From: Rhodosporidiobolus odoratus
Taxonomy: Eukaryota; Basidiomycota; Microbotryomycetes; Sporidiobolales; Sporidiobolaceae
NCBI GenBank assembly: GCA_034387635.1
Contig: JAOANU010000026.1
Coordinates: 1 to 64,000, forward strand
Direction: 5' to 3'
Length of the DNA stretch: 64,000 bases
The translations under genes were made by a program, and so were the position numbers. The notes below the pieces were generated by a model. That model saw only the letters and a list, made by a program, of their open reading frames with translations, did not search any database and was not told the origin of the DNA. This document shows, in pieces, positions 32,040 to 43,684 of the stretch (the first letter of the stretch is position 1; the number at the start of each line of letters is the position of its first letter).

Positions 32040-34559
32040 ATGCCGCTGCCTCCCCTCTCCAGTCAGCCGAAAGCGACGATCCGCATTCCGACGTTCGCGT
32101 CTCCACCCAAGGCTGATGCTCCGGTCCCGCAAACGCGAGAGGAAGCCCGACAAGCGCGACTAAAGACAAACGGCGGAGATGGGTGAGTCGAACCTCCCGT
32201 CGATCTTTGTCAAAGCGGATGTGGCTGACGCAGGCCGGTGAATAGACAGTGGCAGAGTCTCAACGCGTTTGCGGCGCAGTCGCAAGGGACGAGTCTCGCA
32301 CACTTGCTCGGCAAGAAAGCAGCTGGCGGTCAACCAACTTCTTCCGCTGCAGCTGTCGAGAAGAGTAATGAGGACGCAGGGCCTTCAGTAAACGGAGCTA
32401 GGAAGCCTAGGAGCGCGTCACAAACCGATCTACTGGCGTCGACAGCCGCACGACATCGTCAATCTTCACCGCAAGACCTCCCTAACCCCCCGGAAACCCA
32501 CTCTGAACGGACCAAGAAGGCCTCTCGCCGACCCTCTACCCACGCCGCTCCTACCTCGACCTCGCAGACGCAATCAGAGCTTCATCGCCCTCCTTCTCCT
32601 GCCGAATCGCCCAGACAAGCGTCGCCCGAATCACACCTCGCAGGACGACTCTCCTCCTTGACCAGCACGAAGGGCAAGCAAGCAAATGACGCGCTTCGAG
32701 TGGCAGAAGAAGCGCAGGCGGAGCGGATTGCCCAGGCAGGGCTCGAGAAACACGATGGCGGGGAGAAGAAAGCGGGCCGAGGACAAGTGCCGAGAGCGGC
32801 AAGGAGGTCGACCAAGCAATCGTCGCAGGCCCAACCAGCGGAAGCTTCTACCCTGGTGGCTGCCGCTACGGCCGCCCCGCATTCTCCCATGCCGGATCTA
32901 GCTCTTTCGCCTTCTTCCCTACACCCACTTTCCTCGCTTGAGCCCGTGCCGTCCGCAACGTCAACAGCTTTGCTGGAAATGTCAACCAAGGTGAGAGCCG
33001 CGCAGAACAAAATTGCGGCGACCTCTTCGCCTCAGAACGGCGATGCTGAAGAACCCGAGATCGGCACCAACACCATCCCCCCGTCAATGGAGGACTCGAC
33101 GCGAAAGCAGACGCTACAAGGCAAGGGGAAGAAGCGCGCTGTTGAGCCGGATCACGAGGAAGAAGCAGCCGCCCCGCCTTCGAGGAAAAAGGAGAAACGG
33201 GAAGGCGGAAGGAAGGGGGCGGTTCAGCGGGCAGACCCAGCGGTACTGTCTCACGTCGAGCGGCGGACGCTTGTACAGGCACAGGAGGAAGTGGGAGAGC
33301 TGGAACAATTCGGGGAAGCGGAAAAGGAACCGCAGGGATCGAAGAGGCGGAGCCCATCGACGACCGAAGCGGAGGGAGGCAAAGGGAAAGAGAAGGAGAA
33401 ATCGAAGGTACAGATCAATAAGCGAGAAGTATCGAGACAGCTGGAACAGGATGCGGAGAGACCGGAACACCAGCGCAAGAAGCGGCCTTCGCTGGCAGGG
33501 AAGGATCGAAACTCAAGCGGTTCAGTCGCGTGCGTCTCTTTCCCAGCTCTTTATCGCCTCCTTACTGACATCTTTCATCTTCTGTAGGTCTGCCGCCTTG
33601 CAGCCAGCCGCTGGCCCTTCCCGCACCGCACCGCAGCGACGGCCTCGTTCCCCTTCTTCCCCCCTTGCCGTACCGTCCGTCTCATCCTCACCCCGCCTCC
33701 CAACACCGCCTCCTCTGCCTTCTTTCTCTCCTGATCCAGCCGTTCCGACCGCACGAAAACCCAAACCAAAGCAGGGTTTGGCTTCCGCTGGGCCCAAGAA
33801 GCGAGCTTCAGCCAAGAAGCACGACCGCGAACGAGAAGGGGAGAAAGCAGAGCGGCAAGTGCGAATTCTGACAGAGCGCTTGAAGGGCAATAAGGGCAAA
33901 CTCAATCTCTGGGATGTCGTCGGCGGAGGCAGTAAGAAGCTCTTGGACCGGCTGATGTGCGTTTTCTTCCCGTCATGCTTGAGCCGGCGTCCTTGTGTAT
34001 CTCGAAGTTAGGGCGACTGAGCTCACGATGTTGTCGCCGACAGGGAGGATGAAGCAGAACACAAAAGTCAGAAAGCGCTCAGCGCTTTCGAGCGCAAAGT
34101 ACAGCGAACTTTCTTGCAGCGCGTACGTTACTCGAGTTGTGTCAGGGGTATATTGGGACGAGCTGACGTGGCTTGCTTCGGCCACTGTTGTCCTGCACCA
34201 CTGCTCCTGGGCGATACTGCTCCATCTTGCCAGTCCGCCCATCTTTCCACCCTTACGACCTTGATGACCCGCCTCTCGTCCTCTCGAAGACGGGCCAAGA
34301 AGCTTCGGACACAGCTCTTATACGTACAGCACGAGCGGGTGACCCTTTCCATTGATGCTGAAGGGCGACTAAGGGACGAGAAAAGGAGGGGAAAGGAGAA
34401 CGAGGTGCGCATTCGTTTTTCTAGCCCTATCATCTTCGGGAGCTAGTGACCTGAGTGCCTCGACAAGCCAGTGCTGACGCCTACGCTTGTGCGCAGACCA
34501 TTTCCTCTACTTACGATTTTCTTGCGGGCTTGGAGAAGGCCGCCGAGAGCTGGCGATGA
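32040..34559 (+). CDS. Disordered nuclear-type protein with C-terminal coiled coil, 702 aa; inner-kinetochore (CENP-U/Ame1-like) candidate
   Basis: Exons 32040-32182, 32246-33529, 33588-33956, 34044-34122, 34234-34404 and 34497-34559 give 703 codons. Residues 1-550 are disordered, rich in Ser, Pro, Lys and Glu with several Lys/Arg clusters (GKKRA, RKKEKREGGRKG, PKKRASAKKH) that look like nuclear signals. The last 150 residues turn helical: KLNLWDVVGGGSKKLLDRLM, FERKVQRTFLQR, LMTRLSSSRRRAKKLRTQLL, ending FLAGLEKAAESWR. The order (WDV, helix, RR-LR-ELL type coiled coil) reminds me of CENP-U/Ame1 proteins of the inner kinetochore, but this is inference from shape only. A Met 57 nt upstream (hydrophobic leader) is an alternative start I consider less likely. 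Confidence 0.7.
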
Positions 34560-34879
34560 GACGCTGGTATCTAACCGCACCGAAGTTGCTGTCTTGGAGA
34601 ATATATTGAGTAGCTTCCAATTCTTCCGCTTGCCAATGCGGATCACTTGGTGGCCCGCGTCTCCATGCTCGGCGAGTGTAGTCTCTTGAACGGAATGACC
34701 TTCAAAAAGGGCTTGCCTCGTTTTCTTGTCCTTGATTTTCCCTTGCTCTTGCTCTCGGACAGTCTGCCTCCTTTCCCACACGCTGTGTTGTTTACTTCTG
34801 CTATCGCACTCTCCCTCGTGACGCCCCTTCGCTCTCTTCAGACATCGCTTTAGTCGCGCCTTTGAGTTTTCTTTGCAAT

Positions 34880-35328
34880 CTGCAACAACGATTGAGTACC
34901 AGCCGCGTCCATAGTCAGTGAGGAATTCTGAAAACGGTGTACGGAGTTATAAGGTACCTCTGTCCAATGTTGGTAGCCGACAGGCCCGCAAGAACGCAGG
35001 TGAAGGAGAAAAAGGAAACGAATGAGCAGCAACGAAACAGCAAAGACGCGAGGACAGTAAGTCCCCCTGAAGTCCCTGCCTCGGCGCATGATCCCCTTCC
35101 TAGTCAAGTTCTCGAGCATGACGGGGCTGTCACTATGTAAGCGGACGAAGGACGAGAAGAGATTCGGGAGCAACGTCAACCTCGCCATTACCTCCCACAG
35201 TAGTCTCGGTTGTCGTTCCGTCCCGCTGCTCTCAGCGCCTCCAATACTTGGCCACTTGGTCAACCACCACGAGGGGCGTGCAGAGTATGCTGCGGTCAAA
35301 AGGGCGAGTTTGGCAGTGGGTTATTCTT
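34880..35328 (-). repeat. Diverged outer extension of the large inverted repeat, left
   Basis: The reverse complement of this segment resembles 55210-55610 with many substitutions and indels: GCCGAGGCAG, CAGGGGGACT, CTTTTTCTCCTTCACC, GGCCTGTCG and TTGGACAGAG occur in the same order. A frame reading RFLFLLHLRSCGPVGY here parallels RLLFLLHHLFTYGPVDY on the right side. 34560-34880 has no supported gene. Confidence 0.75.
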
Positions 35329-36823
35329 GGGATATTCGAGTAAGGCGGGCGCCCGGTGAAAGAGCCGACCTGGAGGTAGCATCGCGGCGTTCGAGCGTAG
35401 GCGGACAGGAGAAGGCTCGATTCGGCATAGCGGCGCAGCGCGTCTGCAGCGCAGCAGTCTGAGGTCGACTGGGAAGCTAAGGTGGATAGGACCGGGAAAG
35501 CCGCGGAGGGAGGTCGAGGGCGACGACGACGACGACCGCAAAGACGGCGAACATTGCAGAGTGGTCGAGGAGCAGGAGCAGAGCAGGTCGTGAGAGGGAT
35601 GCAAGGGGTCAAGACGCGGGGTGACTCTTGAACACGAAGATCGGTCGCTAAGCGAAGTTGAGCGAGGGGGCGGGAGAGGTGATTCTACTTGACCTCTCGC
35701 TGATCCGACGTCCTGAGCTGCTCGTTGGGATTTACTAGATGCGTTTGATCAGTGCGCCGTCACCCAAGTCGACTAGCCCAACTCCGCCGACCTCTACGTC
35801 CGCCATCCCGACTGCCTTCTCCTGTCATCGGATCTCGGCGAGGGTGCTCTTGTAAGCCTCAAGAAACGGACAGGATGAAGGGAACCCTGACGTACACCAT
35901 GCCCAACCTAGCGAACTCCGCCATCTCAGCAAGAATGCGACGTGACGCCGACATCGACCTAACAAGCGCCCTTGCGAAATGGGTTCAACGGCCACGCCTG
36001 GGGTTTGCTGCCAACATGAAGGCTGAGCTGGAGCAGGTCATGGTGCTAAGGCGAGGTGCATGTCGAGGGAAGAGAAAGTGATGCTGGAGGACGGCGGTGA
36101 GACGCGTTGGAGGGGTCAGAGCGAGCTGCGTCGCACCATGTCGTCGGTGTCCTCAACTTCCTCTCGGCTGGGTGAAGAGGTGGAGAGAGCGATGAAGTTG
36201 AGCGATGAAGTCGAGGAGAAGGAAGAGAGCGAGCGAGCGAGCGAAGGAGACAAAGGTGGGGCTGAATGAAGGACTCAGGTGAGGCAATCTGCCTTTCCTG
36301 TTTGACTCTCGAGGTCAAAGCGGGTTGCAGTAACGACATGAGCGATGAAGACGCACGAGGAGGAATCGGCGGGCCGTTTACCAGACGTCCACCACCTGCT
36401 TAGGGGGAACAGAGTTACTGAGACTTCCTACAAATCCCCAGCTATCTCTACAGCTTGCACCGGCGACAGGAGATGTTGATGCTGCACCGCTACCGTCTCC
36501 TTCACTCCGCCTCGACTTCTCGCCGCCGCCGCCGTTTATCCCTTCTCATCCTCGTCCTCTATCGGGGTATTTGGGATTTTTCTAAAATACTATTCAACTT
36601 TTCCTACCCTCTCCCATGGCCCAACACTGCTCAAGGCTGCTGGATGGGGTGCTGCTCACGACGACCAGCCATCTATTTTGTCTCTCCCCCTGGCATCGAC
36701 TCTGCTCGGTCTATTGGAAGGGGATGAGCTGCTCTCTCTTGCTTCCTTTCATCTCGCTCGCGAGATACTACTCATCCTCGTACCCGCTTTCCATACACCC
36801 ACTCACTCACACTCACATACAAC

Positions 36824-38581
36824 ATGCTCTCTACTATCTCCGCTTCTCTCTCTGCTTCTTCCCTCTTCACCGGGGGCGCCTACGTGGCCCTCACCGCCCT
36901 CAACGGCATTCCCTCTACCTTCACCACTACCGGCACTGTCATCAACCAGCTCCCGGCTCTCAGTTTTGACTCGTTCGACTCGAACGCACTCCTCAACGCG
37001 CTCGTCAAAACTATCGGAGGCGAGATTGGCGCTGGTTTGGAGGGTGCAGGTGAGTCACACACTTCCGTAGCTGCTCTCTGCATCAAGGCTGACTCCATCA
37101 CGCCTTGCTTCCTCTCATCAGCTCCCGTCCCCTCCATCGTCGGCAATGTCGACGCTTACACCCCAATCGACAACGAGCACGGCCTCGCCAACAGGGCGAT
37201 CCCCGAGTACGTCACTCCTGAGCAGCTCGTCCAGGCCGTCTGGCCGGGTCCTGTCAAGGTTGGCACCGTCAAGGCCAAGTCCGGCTTCGCCCAGGAGCTC
37301 GTCGGCAAACTTGGCTTGAAGGGTTCCAATGGTGTGCTCCGCTGGCTTTCTTCTGCGGACCCCTGCGACCTTGAGCTAACCCTCATATCGGATCCGCAGG
37401 CAAGTCCCGTGGTCAAGCCGTCTCGCCCGTCGAGAGGCAGTCCGCCAATGACCCCTCGGCCATTCCCGCAATCGAGGTCAAGACGATTGCCAGCGGTCAC
37501 ATTGCTGGCTGTTCTTCCTCGGGATGCATTGCTGAAGTCGCCAGTTTCACTGTATGTTTATCCCATTCTCCGCTTTCATTGTCTGCCCGCGAGTCAAAAG
37601 CTCATTTTACCTTTCCTCACGTCACAGCTTTCCCTCCCCCTGATCAAGAGCGGCTCGGCTATCACCTGCGCCTACGCCGGCATCGTCGACGCTGTGAGCA
37701 CCAGCGTCGACCAGGATGGCGACAAGGTTACCGGTGCCACCACTTCGACCTCGTCCACCAACTCTTCTCTTGTCTACAACACCTCCCCTGTCGGCCCGAT
37801 CAACAGGACTCAAGTCCCGCACATTGACGCTTGTGACGCCCTCAAGCAGAGGCACCGCGATGACGCCTACGCTCGTCTCGAGGGCCGGGACATCAATCCT
37901 CGTGTCCCCGCCTCCGAAGGGCACGACGAGGTCCCCTACTTTCAGTACCGCAACCTTCTCAAGACCAACAAGAAGAGGGTCGTCAAAGCTGTCGCCGTCG
38001 CCGCGGTGACCCCTCCCGTCTTTCCCCTCTGGAACCCTTACTCCCCGTCCTCAGCAAGCGACAATGACGCTCGTGCCGACTCGCTCGCCGAAGAGACCAT
38101 TAGTCAGTACGTCGAGGCCGACAACCTCTCGTTGGAAGACTTGGTGCCGGAGCTCGACGACCTCGTCGCCTACTTCTCCCCTGCCCTTCCCGCTCCTCAC
38201 CACCTCGAGCCCTCTTCCGCCGACGTTTTTGTCGAGGACAACATCGAATCTCGCACGGACAAAGCCGTGGTTCTGGTGGAAGACCTCGTCTCGGCCCTCG
38301 ATGAGCTCGTTGTCGAACCCTTCCTTCCCCTCCGCACTCCTCCTTCTCCTCCCGCCAGCGACTCTGCCGGTTCCTCCAGCCTCACCACGCCTCCTTCTAC
38401 TCCCGACGTCGAGTTGAAATTCTTCCCCTCGCTCTCCACCATTGACGTTGACGAGAATGAGGTCGAGGAGCGGGAGCAGGAGCGCTTCTTCAGCGACGAT
38501 GCCGAGCTCGCTCTCGATGAGTTGGACGAGCTCATGGAGAGCATGCTCTCGGAAATGGAGCAGGAGCAGGAGGAGCGCTAA
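36824..38581 (+). CDS. Uncharacterised gene A, left copy, 513 aa after splicing
   Basis: I do not recognise it. Exons 36824-37049, 37122-37331, 37400-37551 and 37628-38581 give 514 codons. The whole span also happens to stay open without splicing, but the spliced frame removes odd segments and restores IEVKTIASGHIAGCSSSGCI in exon 3. The N-terminus (MLSTISASLSASSLFTGGAYV) is hydrophobic and could be a signal peptide. The middle has two close Cys (GCSSSGC), a third in ITCAYAG and a Thr/Ser-rich patch. A basic spot NKKRVVKAV follows. The last 170 residues are strongly acidic with repeated LVPELDDLV / LVEDLVSALDELV / LALDELDELM units, ending EMEQEQEER. The second copy is at 51957-53714. Confidence 0.75.
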   Translation: MLSTISASLSASSLFTGGAYVALTALNGIPSTFTTTGTVINQLPALSFDSFDSNALLNALVKTIGGEIGAGLEGAGESHTSVAALCIKADSITPCFLSSAPVPSIVGNVDAYTPIDNEHGLANRAIPEYVTPEQLVQAVWPGPVKVGTVKAKSGFAQELVGKLGLKGSNGVLRWLSSADPCDLELTLISDPQASPVVKPSRPSRGSPPMTPRPFPQSRSRRLPAVTLLAVLPRDALLKSPVSLYVYPILRFHCLPASQKLILPFLTSQLSLPLIKSGSAITCAYAGIVDAVSTSVDQDGDKVTGATTSTSSTNSSLVYNTSPVGPINRTQVPHIDACDALKQRHRDDAYARLEGRDINPRVPASEGHDEVPYFQYRNLLKTNKKRVVKAVAVAAVTPPVFPLWNPYSPSSASDNDARADSLAEETISQYVEADNLSLEDLVPELDDLVAYFSPALPAPHHLEPSSADVFVEDNIESRTDKAVVLVEDLVSALDELVVEPFLPLRTPPSPPASDSAGSSSLTTPPSTPDVELKFFPSLSTIDVDENEVEEREQERFFSDDAELALDELDELMESMLSEMEQEQEER

Positions 38582-38940
38582 GGCGCTCTGTCCTCTCTAC
38601 ATTGTATTTGTTTGGTTTCGGCGGTTTCCGACAATCGCATCTTGTACGTTTCTGTCTCTCTTGTCCTTCTCTCGTCGGAGCTGCTCCTGACGCTTTGCAT
38701 GCTTGTAGAAGATCCTCAAGCAACACCATAGACGCCATCTCGACAACTCTGCCGCCATCACCCGTAGGTATCACTTGCGCCTCCCGACTCGACAATCTCC
38801 ACGGCAGTATCCTCCGCCTCTAACATTCCCCTCTTGTGCGGCACCTCTTCTCCTCGCCTCTCTGAGCCGACACTGGCCAGCAAGGACGCATACGCTGGCC
38901 ACAGACGACGCGACCGCCGGTCTAGCCAGGTCTTCCTCCA

Positions 38941-40754
38941 TGTCGACCTCGTCGTCCCAGGCGCCTCGATGGATCAAATCGTCGGCAACTCTTCGAGCCT
39001 TGGTTGCTCTCGGCCTACTCGAGCACCACGCCCACCTCGTCCCGCCGGAGACGCCGCGAAGAGACGCACCCAACCTTCTTTCCCTTTCTCTCCTCCCTTT
39101 ATCCCCTTCTTTCTTCTCACTTTCTAGCTTTCTGCATCTCCTCTCTCGTGCCCTCTTCCATCCTCCTGTCTAACCTCATTCCCTCTATCATCCTCCTGTC
39201 TTATCTCATCATTAGTCAGTCTACCTTCGCATTGTGTAGTTTACCCTCCTTGCCTGCTCTTCCCCTCGGCCTCGTATTTCGCACAAGGCATGCAATCATG
39301 TATACTCTACTCTTCCGTCACTGTAGTAGCGCACTGCGACACTACCCCCGTGCCTTCATCAGCCTGGACAGGGATCAGTGAGAAGGTATCCACCACTCTT
39401 GAGAAGGTCGCCGTCAATTACAACCACCAAGCGCGCTCAGCTGCGTTGCTTCTCGGAAGCTTGATGAAGGATCGCTCGGGAACGCTTGCAGAGTGCGCTA
39501 GTCGACTCGAACGCACGCGCTCACCTGGAGCCAATTCAGCTTTCGACTTAGGGCTGGGTTATGTATGTAATAGATAATTACCTACCGTAAAATAATTCCA
39601 CTTACATCGGTAAAATACCGACCCCCCGGAAAAAGGGTGGTAAAGAATGGTAAAATATGCCACTCTTCTCTTGCTCATCAGAGACTTCCTGAAAATTTCT
39701 TGGCTGTAGGCCGCATCCTATTGACCACGCAAGAGCCTACAAAGGTCATAGACGTGTCGGCATGGACGTGGGAGCCCTCACGGCGCATTGGTAGGAGGTT
39801 GGATAGATTGGTGGCCTGGTACAAATCGAGAGAGACCACATAAGTGTACAGCCGTATATGCAAGCGCATGACTGCAAATTGCAATCAATTTGTAATACTT
39901 TGTATTGAGACAAGTCTAATCAGCCCATCCAGGCCATACCTAGTTCTTTACCGTATTTTACCACCCTACTTTCATACCGCTCCGCCCTTGTGACCTGCTT
40001 ACCTCGGTAAGAAAAGTAAAATACATTTTGTACCCCACCCTATTTCGACTGTATGATGAGACACCTCTTCGGAAGTCGTATCAAGAGCCCTTCGTCGCTT
40101 CACCCTGGTCGCCTGCACACACGCCTCTTTCTCACACGGTGCAAGCGAGCAAAGGCAGTCAACGAGCATGGGACGAAGGCGGCAGAGGGCGTCCGCGGAA
40201 GAGTGTGGCTGTGAGCCAACGGAAAGGTGTTGGATTTTTTTCTTTCTTCCCGTCCGCCGGCAGCTGTCTTCTCGCTTGTCCTGACGTCCTCCTTCGCCAT
40301 CGTAGGCTTCATCGCTGGCATTTTGCTACTCCAGACACCACCATCGTCCATCAGCGTCCCGCCTACGGATCCAAATCATCGCGACGCTTCGAACTGCCTC
40401 TCCTTCTCTCTCCTTTTCCTTCGTCTTGTTGCACCGCACGCACATCTTCCCGGGTCCAGCTCAATGCCTTCGCCTACTTCGACCTCTTCAGTGCCACTGA
40501 GAAGTGTAAGAAGGGCCATGACGAGGCGGATGCTGATGCCGGAGCCTGAGGAGAGGATGTGGGAAAAAGCTAAGCCACGCATGAGGCAGTATAAACCTGT
40601 TTGCACGATGTACGAGGCCATTCGGGCTTCTTCCAAGATAGTACACATCCTGGACAAGTTTCGCCGCCGAAAGCTGAGTCTGCATAGAGCGGTAAGCGAG
40701 AGGCGACAAGATGTACGTCGGCCACCTTCACCGTCTGCTCGGAGATGGAGGTAG
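38941..40754 (+). pseudogene. Gene B, left copy: split by a hAT MITE and truncated at the arm edge
   Basis: The sequence equivalent to the right-hand gene B (49500-51036 and its unresolved 5' exons) is present in this arm. Its exon containing FRLYDET is cut by the insertion at 39549-40042. At 40571 homology ends, so the C-terminal exon is missing; the frame instead runs on into unrelated sequence to 40754. The transmembrane exon (VFSLVLTSSFAIVGFIAGIL) is intact. Upstream frames 38941-39540 (for example ATLRALVALGLLEHHAHLVP) may be 5' exons. Confidence 0.65.
39541..40050. mobile_element. hAT-type MITE, 494 bp, with 8-bp target duplication
   Basis: The insert 39549-40042 starts TAGGGCTGGGTTATG and ends ...CCCCACCCTA, whose reverse complement is TAGGGTGGGGTAC: short imperfect terminal inverted repeats of hAT style. 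It is flanked by TTTCGACT at 39541-39548 and 40043-40050. The matching place in the right arm (50990-50997) has a single AGTCGAAA, the empty site. Subterminal copies of GGTAAAATA/TATTTTACC occur inside, as in many hAT elements. There is no transposase frame. Confidence 0.93.
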
Positions 40755-40770
40755 AAAACCGCACCGCGTC

Positions 40771-43408
40771 TCATTCCCGCTTCGCTGCACCGCCGGCATC
40801 GCTCTCCACTAACCATAACAGCTCACGGACCTCTTTCATCATTCCTTTTCTCCATAGCCAGCCGCCGAACCTGAGGTCGAACAACTCGGCGCCGGCTTGC
40901 CCGCGCTCGAGGGTTTGCGCCAGGCGGATCCAGTTTCTACGAGGCGGAGGAATTGGCGATGCGGTACGAGGTGAAGGGAAGAGAAGGTATGAGCAGACGG
41001 CAAGAGAGTTCGAGGGTCGAAGAGACAGCATGTAGGGCAAAGGGTCAGCTAAGCGTGAAGCTACAGCGTCGCTGAAAGTACGCACCTCACACCTTCTTCT
41101 CCCAAGCCCCCTTGTTGACACACCCACGCACAGTACAGGCAGCTCAAAGTTGCGTCCGTATCTCGCCCTCCTACCCCACTCACCAATTCCGGCTTCAGCA
41201 AATCCCTGTGACCTTCCAGTGAAGGAAAGGTCAACACCGCACCGAGCGCCTCAAGTGCCCGAATTTCGGATTCGAGTGCCAACGGAAAGAGACGGAGACG
41301 AGTCTGGAGGAGGGAGAGAAGACGAGAGGGGGCGTAAAGGGCGAAGGTTGGTGCGCGAGAGGTGGAGGGGTAGGTCGACTCGATTCTGCTGTAGAGCTCT
41401 TCTGCCCGCTTCAACATCCTTCGTAGCTGTGGATGCTTCGCCTTACTGGCAGTTTCCGAGGGGCCGAACCCGAGAGGAGGCAAAGAATGCGCCAAATCCC
41501 ACGCTTCCTGCTCCAATTCCTCCCTCTTCCGCCTCTCCTCCGTTCCAGCCTTCCGATCCTCCCTGCACAAAATACACGCGCAAACAAACCCATGACCTCC
41601 CAGTTTCTTCTCACGCTCCTCGAGTCCTTCATAAGCGGGAGAAGCATATTCGATCGTAACTTCCTGCCCTGCTTCGAGGGTTTGGCGAGCGCGGAGGATG
41701 AAGAGGTTATGAGGGGGGGGTCCTAAAAAGGTATAGGATGAGGTTGGGAGACAGGAATGGTTGAGAGCGGAAGGACCGGGTGCGTCGTGTCCGCCAGGGG
41801 ACAGCGAGAGAGGGTAAAGGGCGAGGGAGGACGAGAAGGCCCCATTGCCATTGTCACCATCGACGTTGCCGGAGACGCCAGCTGTTGCATTAGGGGAGCA
41901 TGAAGGCCTGCCGGGCTCCGGAGCAGTTGAGAGGTCTTCGACGACGAACCCGTTGAACGTAACCGCGCCTTCGACCCATCCCTTCCCTGCCGGATTCTGA
42001 TCTTTCATCCCATCTCCCGGCCAAAGCTCGCCCAGCTTTTCCTCTACACTCTTCACCTCGTGCTCTCCGACGTAGGGAGAGGTTCGTTCCTGCGCCACGC
42101 TCCAGAGAGCCTCGGCAGCAGTCTCTACCACTGCAGGCGGATCGACGGTCTCCGTGAGGAGGTTCAAGCCAACGGTATGGCTCAGTCTCCCCCTTCCAGC
42201 GCCTGTAGCAGCAGCCAATGGCCGGCAAACCATCAGTAGGTCCCCTCTCTCCACTCTTTCCTTTGCCACAACCCCCCGCCCCCTGCCCTCCAATTCTCGT
42301 AGTTCCAGCTTCGACAAGGTCCAGTCTGCGACGTCCGGACGCTCGGGAGGGAGACTTGAGAGTACTAGAGCTTGTGCACGTAGGAAAATCTCACGGATCT
42401 TGTGCGGAGAGGGGCCGGATTGCTGTTCCTGCAGTCGTTCGGAGGCGTGGCGTGAGAGGTCGGAAGAGGCAGGAGATGGGGTTACCGTAGAGAGGAGTGG
42501 TGGAATGGATGAATAGTCTTGAAGAGCGTAGAGCGCGCGGGCTCGAGAGAGGATAAGCCGTTCGTGAAGGGCAGATGGCGGACGAACGGCGAGAGAAAGG
42601 GCGGCTTGGCTGGTGCGGAATGCGGAAGACGGCATGGAGAGAGCGAGGTAGGACTCGGAGAGGAGAGACAGTAGGTTTGCTTCGGAGTGCGGATCGGAGG
42701 AGGGCGTGGGTGAACCGGAGGACAAGGTGGACAAGGCCGCCTCGGCGCCGTCCTTGACCCGCAGCCATTTGCCATCTCGAGCTGCGTGCTCTGCCATAAA
42801 AAGTAGCTTGTCGACTGCTGGCGTGTCGGAGGCGGGCGGTGGCGATGCAGGGGGAGCCGGGAAGGAACGCTGCCGCAGGAGAGGGTCGCCGGGGTAGAGC
42901 CGGACAATGTGTGACGGAGTAGAGAGGCGCAGATAGTATCCTCCGTCTGATGTCGAATGTGGATCAGGGTTCAGAATCGCTGTTTGACAGTGAAAGAGAA
43001 GAAGCATCTTGTTGAGCAGACGGTGGGAGCGCAGAAATGCAGGAAAAAGGCGAACCAAATGCGCCTCCTACAGGGTACCATCCGTCCAGACCTTCCGACT
43101 CTTCATCTATGCGCTGAGGTACTCCATACAGCTGTACAGGCGCGACCCTCCCGTCTAGGTCCTCGACAGCGAAGCGGAGGGAAGAAAGTCGAAGGGGCGG
43201 GGTGAGGATGCGGACAACGAGCACTGAGGCTGAGGAACCAAGCATTGCGTCAGCCCATGTAGACAGCAGCAGGAAGGCAGTCCAGCGTACCAGTGCGAGC
43301 TACGTGGAGCCGAAGAGCCCCGCCAGGCGAGAGATCCACCTGTTGCAGCGTGTGCAACTTTGCCTCTGCGGGTGGTGGCACTACTGCATGTGGTGCACCT
43401 AGTACCAT
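40771..43408 (-). CDS. TPR-SET domain protein (SMYD/Set5-like lysine methyltransferase), 781 aa
   Basis: Minus-strand exons 43408-43291, 43223-43056, 42979-41086 and 40936-40771 sum to 782 codons. The N-terminal half has helix pairs of TPR type (AEHAARDGKWLRVKDGAEAAL, LSESYLALSMPSSAFRTSQA, ALYALQDYSSI). The SET domain starts at LRELEGRGRGVVAKERVERG, continues to ALNHSCLPTSSYTFLG (NHSC) and EAGQEVTIEYASPAY, and ends with the zinc-binding post-SET CACILC. It has no MYND finger. Such proteins methylate histone or ribosomal lysines using S-adenosylmethionine; the substrate here is unknown. A Pro/Asn/Gly-rich insert splits the SET domain. It is divergent to LIG1 with 276 bp between starts and lies inside the inverted-repeat spacer, its stop 200 bp from the left arm. 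Confidence 0.85.
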
Positions 43409-43684
43409 TTTCCTCGTGCGCTGTACTGCCTGTGTATCGAGTTGCTGTTCGCGGTTGACGAGGGTGGCATGTCGGTCGAGGGTTTTCTGGGGGTCGAGGA
43501 GAGGGAGAGGGAGAGGGAGAGGGAGAGGGAGAGCAGCGGGAGAGGGGCGGTCGAGTACCGCGTGACGGAGAGCGGACCAGTTTACGGTTTGAGCCAGACT
43601 AGCAGAGTCTCGAGTGTAGTCGAGCAGTGTAAAAGAGCTGGACAAGAACTACTGGCATTCTCCTCTTGCTCTCGCTGTGTCTTG

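Larger units (their letters stand above)
35329..40571. repeat. Left arm of large inverted repeat (4,741 bp plus a 502-bp insertion)
   Basis: Sequence-for-sequence reverse complement of 50469-55209. For positions left of the hAT insertion, left plus right coordinates sum to 90538; beyond it they sum to 91040. After removing the insertion and its target duplication both arms are exactly 4,741 bp, so there is no other net indel. Only scattered base differences were seen. The arm holds gene A, a truncated gene B, and (35329-36823) a stretch without a confident gene that contains a short frame (TLTYTMPNLANSAISARMRR at about 35880) of unknown meaning. Confidence 0.95.

Noticed and set aside
36824..38581. 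Single 585-codon open frame for gene A
   Set aside because: It stays open by chance through three introns with good GT...AG borders. The spliced version restores a sensible exon 3 and removes low-quality segments. The same holds for 51957-53714.
42154..42516. Plus-strand frames opposite the SET gene
   Set aside because: Shadows of a long, domain-bearing minus-strand exon.
43250..43645. Longer N-terminus for the SET protein with a Pro-Leu repeat
   Set aside because: The frame upstream lacks an ATG (it opens at TTG after a stop). The first in-frame ATG at 43408 gives a consistent four-exon model.
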